The notes under the pieces: generated by a model
What the model was told of the DNA's origin: nothing
What the model saw: only the letters and a program-made list of their open reading frames with translations
The model's database searches: none
Part shown: positions 5,107 to 6,131 of the stretch, piece after piece
How positions within the stretch are numbered: the first letter of the stretch is position 1
Layout of the letters: every line of letters begins with the position of its first letter
Position numbers and translations under genes: made by a program
Source of the DNA: Chloroflexota bacterium
Lineage (GTDB): Bacteria; Chloroflexota; Ktedonobacteria; Ktedonobacterales; Ktedonobacteraceae
DNA: 6,131 bases
NCBI GenBank assembly: GCA_005881995.1
Contig: VBHV01000081.1
Location: 1-6,131, forward strand
Direction: 5' to 3'

Positions 5107-5997
5107 ATGGACATTTTGCTGCTTAATGAAATGGAGGTTCGGAGGCTGTTGGATCCGGATGCGCTCGTGGACGCGCTGGCCGAGGGCTTTAGGGCGCTGA
5201 GTGAAGGTCTGGTTGATGCTCCGAAACGCAACGAGGTCTCTGTGCCCAATACGGGGTTTTTGCTCGCCATGCCGGCTTATCAGCAGGGCCGTGAGGTCAC
5301 CGTCAAGCTGGTCTCTGTTTTTCACGGCAACGAGCGGCTCGGCATCCCTTCCCACCAGGCTCTCATCTGCTTGTTCGATCCCCAGACGGGTACCCCGCTC
5401 TCGGTCATGGATGGGACCTACATCACTGCGCTGCGCACTGCTGGAGCGGCCGCCTTGTCGACCCGGCTGCTGGCACGCACGGATACACGCGTGCTGGCGA
5501 TTGTCGGCGCAGGGGTGCAGGGCCGTGCGCACCTGACGATGCTTCCCCGCGTGCGCCAGTTCTCCGAGATCCGCATTGCCTCTCGCCACATTGCCGAGGC
5601 AGAGCAGCTCGCGGCAGCCGATGCCAGGGCACACGCGGTTGAGACCGCTGAGGAAGCAGTGCGCGGAGCCGACGTTGTGTGCCTGTGCACCAGTGCAAGT
5701 GAGCCGCCTCCGGGCGGAGAACTGGACCGTAGAGTGATTGAGCAGGGCCGCCTCTTCGTGGAGACACGGCTGGCCTTCGAGCCTCCACCGGCTGGCTGCG
5801 GGGAACTGGCAGGTTTCGATCGCAGTGTTGGCACAGAGCTTGGAGAGGTCTTGCTGGGCCGAAGCCCTGGGCGGCTGTCTGAAGACGAGATCACCGTCTA
5901 CAAGGCCATGGGGCATGCCCTTGAGGATATGGCTGCTGCAAGCCTCGTCTATCATCGTGGCAGGCAGGAGGGTGTTGGCCGCACCGTGGCGCTCTAA
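5107..5997 (+). CDS. Ornithine cyclodeaminase / mu-crystallin family protein with internal gap
   Basis: A 296-residue cytoplasmic NAD(P)-dependent protein of the OCD/mu-crystallin family, whose members include ornithine cyclodeaminase (ornithine to proline plus ammonia), alanine dehydrogenase and imine reductases. Seen in order: VTVKLVSV at 64-71 with the conserved Lys67, LICLFDPQTGTPLSVMDGTYITALRTAG at 86-113 with Arg110, the Rossmann loop VGAGVQGRAH at 133-142, and the C-terminal GRLSEDEITVYKAMGHALEDMAAA at 255-278. Between TSASEP (195-200) and PGGELDRRVI (202-211) about 20 family residues are missing, including the G-x-H-x-N-A-x-G strand and, in true OCD, the region of the catalytic Asp. 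It is therefore short for the family (about 315-330) and may be inactive or have a different reaction. ATG 5107 follows GGGAG at 5096-5100 with a 6-base spacer; tandem TAA TAG stops end it. It lies downstream of the S51 gene on the same strand. Confidence 0.9.
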   Translation: MDILLLNEMEVRRLLDPDALVDALAEGFRALSEGLVDAPKRNEVSVPNTGFLLAMPAYQQGREVTVKLVSVFHGNERLGIPSHQALICLFDPQTGTPLSVMDGTYITALRTAGAAALSTRLLARTDTRVLAIVGAGVQGRAHLTMLPRVRQFSEIRIASRHIAEAEQLAAADARAHAVETAEEAVRGADVVCLCTSASEPPPGGELDRRVIEQGRLFVETRLAFEPPPAGCGELAGFDRSVGTELGEVLLGRSPGRLSEDEITVYKAMGHALEDMAAASLVYHRGRQEGVGRTVAL

Positions 5998-6026
5998 TAG
6001 ATTTGTCCAAGCAAAATCTATGCTTG
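5998..6026. repeat. Two overlapping, mutually exclusive inverted repeats after the cyclodeaminase gene
   Basis: TAGATTT (5998-6004) pairs with AAATCTA (6014-6020), and CAAGCA (6008-6013) pairs with TGCTTG (6021-6026). The second stem uses the first stem's 3' arm as its loop, so only one can form. Both are AT-rich or short and the following T-run is only TTT, so this is at best a weak terminator for the cyclodeaminase gene. Confidence 0.4.
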
Positions 6027-6066
6027 TTTGAACTATGAAACGACGGAACCGCTCTCCAAATTGCCC

Positions 6067-6095
6067 TTGTTTTTATGAGATTTCTCTGGTATACT
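6067..6095 (+). promoter_or_regulatory. Sigma-70-type extended -10 promoter for a gene beyond the right edge
   Basis: TTGTTT (6067-6072) and TATACT (6090-6095) are separated by exactly 17 bases, and TGG directly before the -10 box gives an extended -10 (TGn). Transcription would start near 6102. No ribosome site or start codon is visible in the remaining 30 bases, so the driven gene lies outside the window. The remainder of this 134-base stretch after the cyclodeaminase gene holds only the inverted repeats at 5998-6026. Confidence 0.6.
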
Positions 6096-6131
6096 ACTTC
6101 ATTAAGAGTTAGTGTACGAATAACACCATTT

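Noticed and set aside
5101..5955. Long minus-strand open frame opposite the cyclodeaminase gene (284 codons)
   Set aside because: The plus strand carries a clear family protein with a ribosome site; the antisense frame is rich in Arg, His, Gln and Cys and is explained by GC-rich codon bias.

Overview
This is a stretch of bacterial chromosome of moderate GC content with six protein genes, the first cut by the window edge, and short gaps (none above about 145 bases). I see no RNA genes, insertion sequences, CRISPR arrays or phage genes. The protein families and the repeat-bearing gaps would suit a soil bacterium such as a Chloroflexota/Ktedonobacteria-like organism. That placement is an impression from composition and gene style, not something the sequence proves.

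Layout. Positions 1-859 hold two minus-strand genes: a SnoaL-like/ester-cyclase-type protein (443-859) followed downstream by the N-terminal 111 residues of a short-chain dehydrogenase (SDR; 333 down to the edge). The 109-base gap between them carries a cluster of alternating CTGTCC/GGACAG elements. Positions 860-1003 form a compact divergent control region with overlapping promoter candidates and two dyads. From there a 14-helix MFS exporter (1004-2563) runs rightward. It is followed after 63 bases by a BmrU/YegS-type lipid (diacylglycerol) kinase (2627-4204) with an unusual C-terminal extension, and the unit ends in a clear intrinsic terminator at 4233-4262. Then come an S51-family (cyanophycinase/dipeptidase E-like) serine hydrolase (4304-4993), a 113-base gap with tandem repeats and a perfect hairpin, and an ornithine cyclodeaminase/mu-crystallin-family protein (5107-5997) that appears to lack about 20 conserved internal residues. 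The right end holds nested inverted repeats and a good sigma-70-type promoter for a gene beyond the window.

How the genes may work together. The exporter and lipid kinase resemble the Bacillus subtilis bmrU/bmr pairing of a lipid kinase with a multidrug MFS pump. The divergently transcribed SnoaL-like and SDR genes could modify a small molecule handled by the same locus, but no regulator is present in the window. The S51 hydrolase and the cyclodeaminase relative may both act on amino acids or dipeptides (for example an Asp-Arg/ornithine/proline route); this rests on adjacency only.

The most striking non-coding signal is a 16-base-pair inverted repeat (one G-U wobble) that would bury both the ribosome binding site and the AUG of the lipid kinase gene, with its 5' arm starting four bases after the exporter stop codon. 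This looks like a translational switch or a translational-coupling device.
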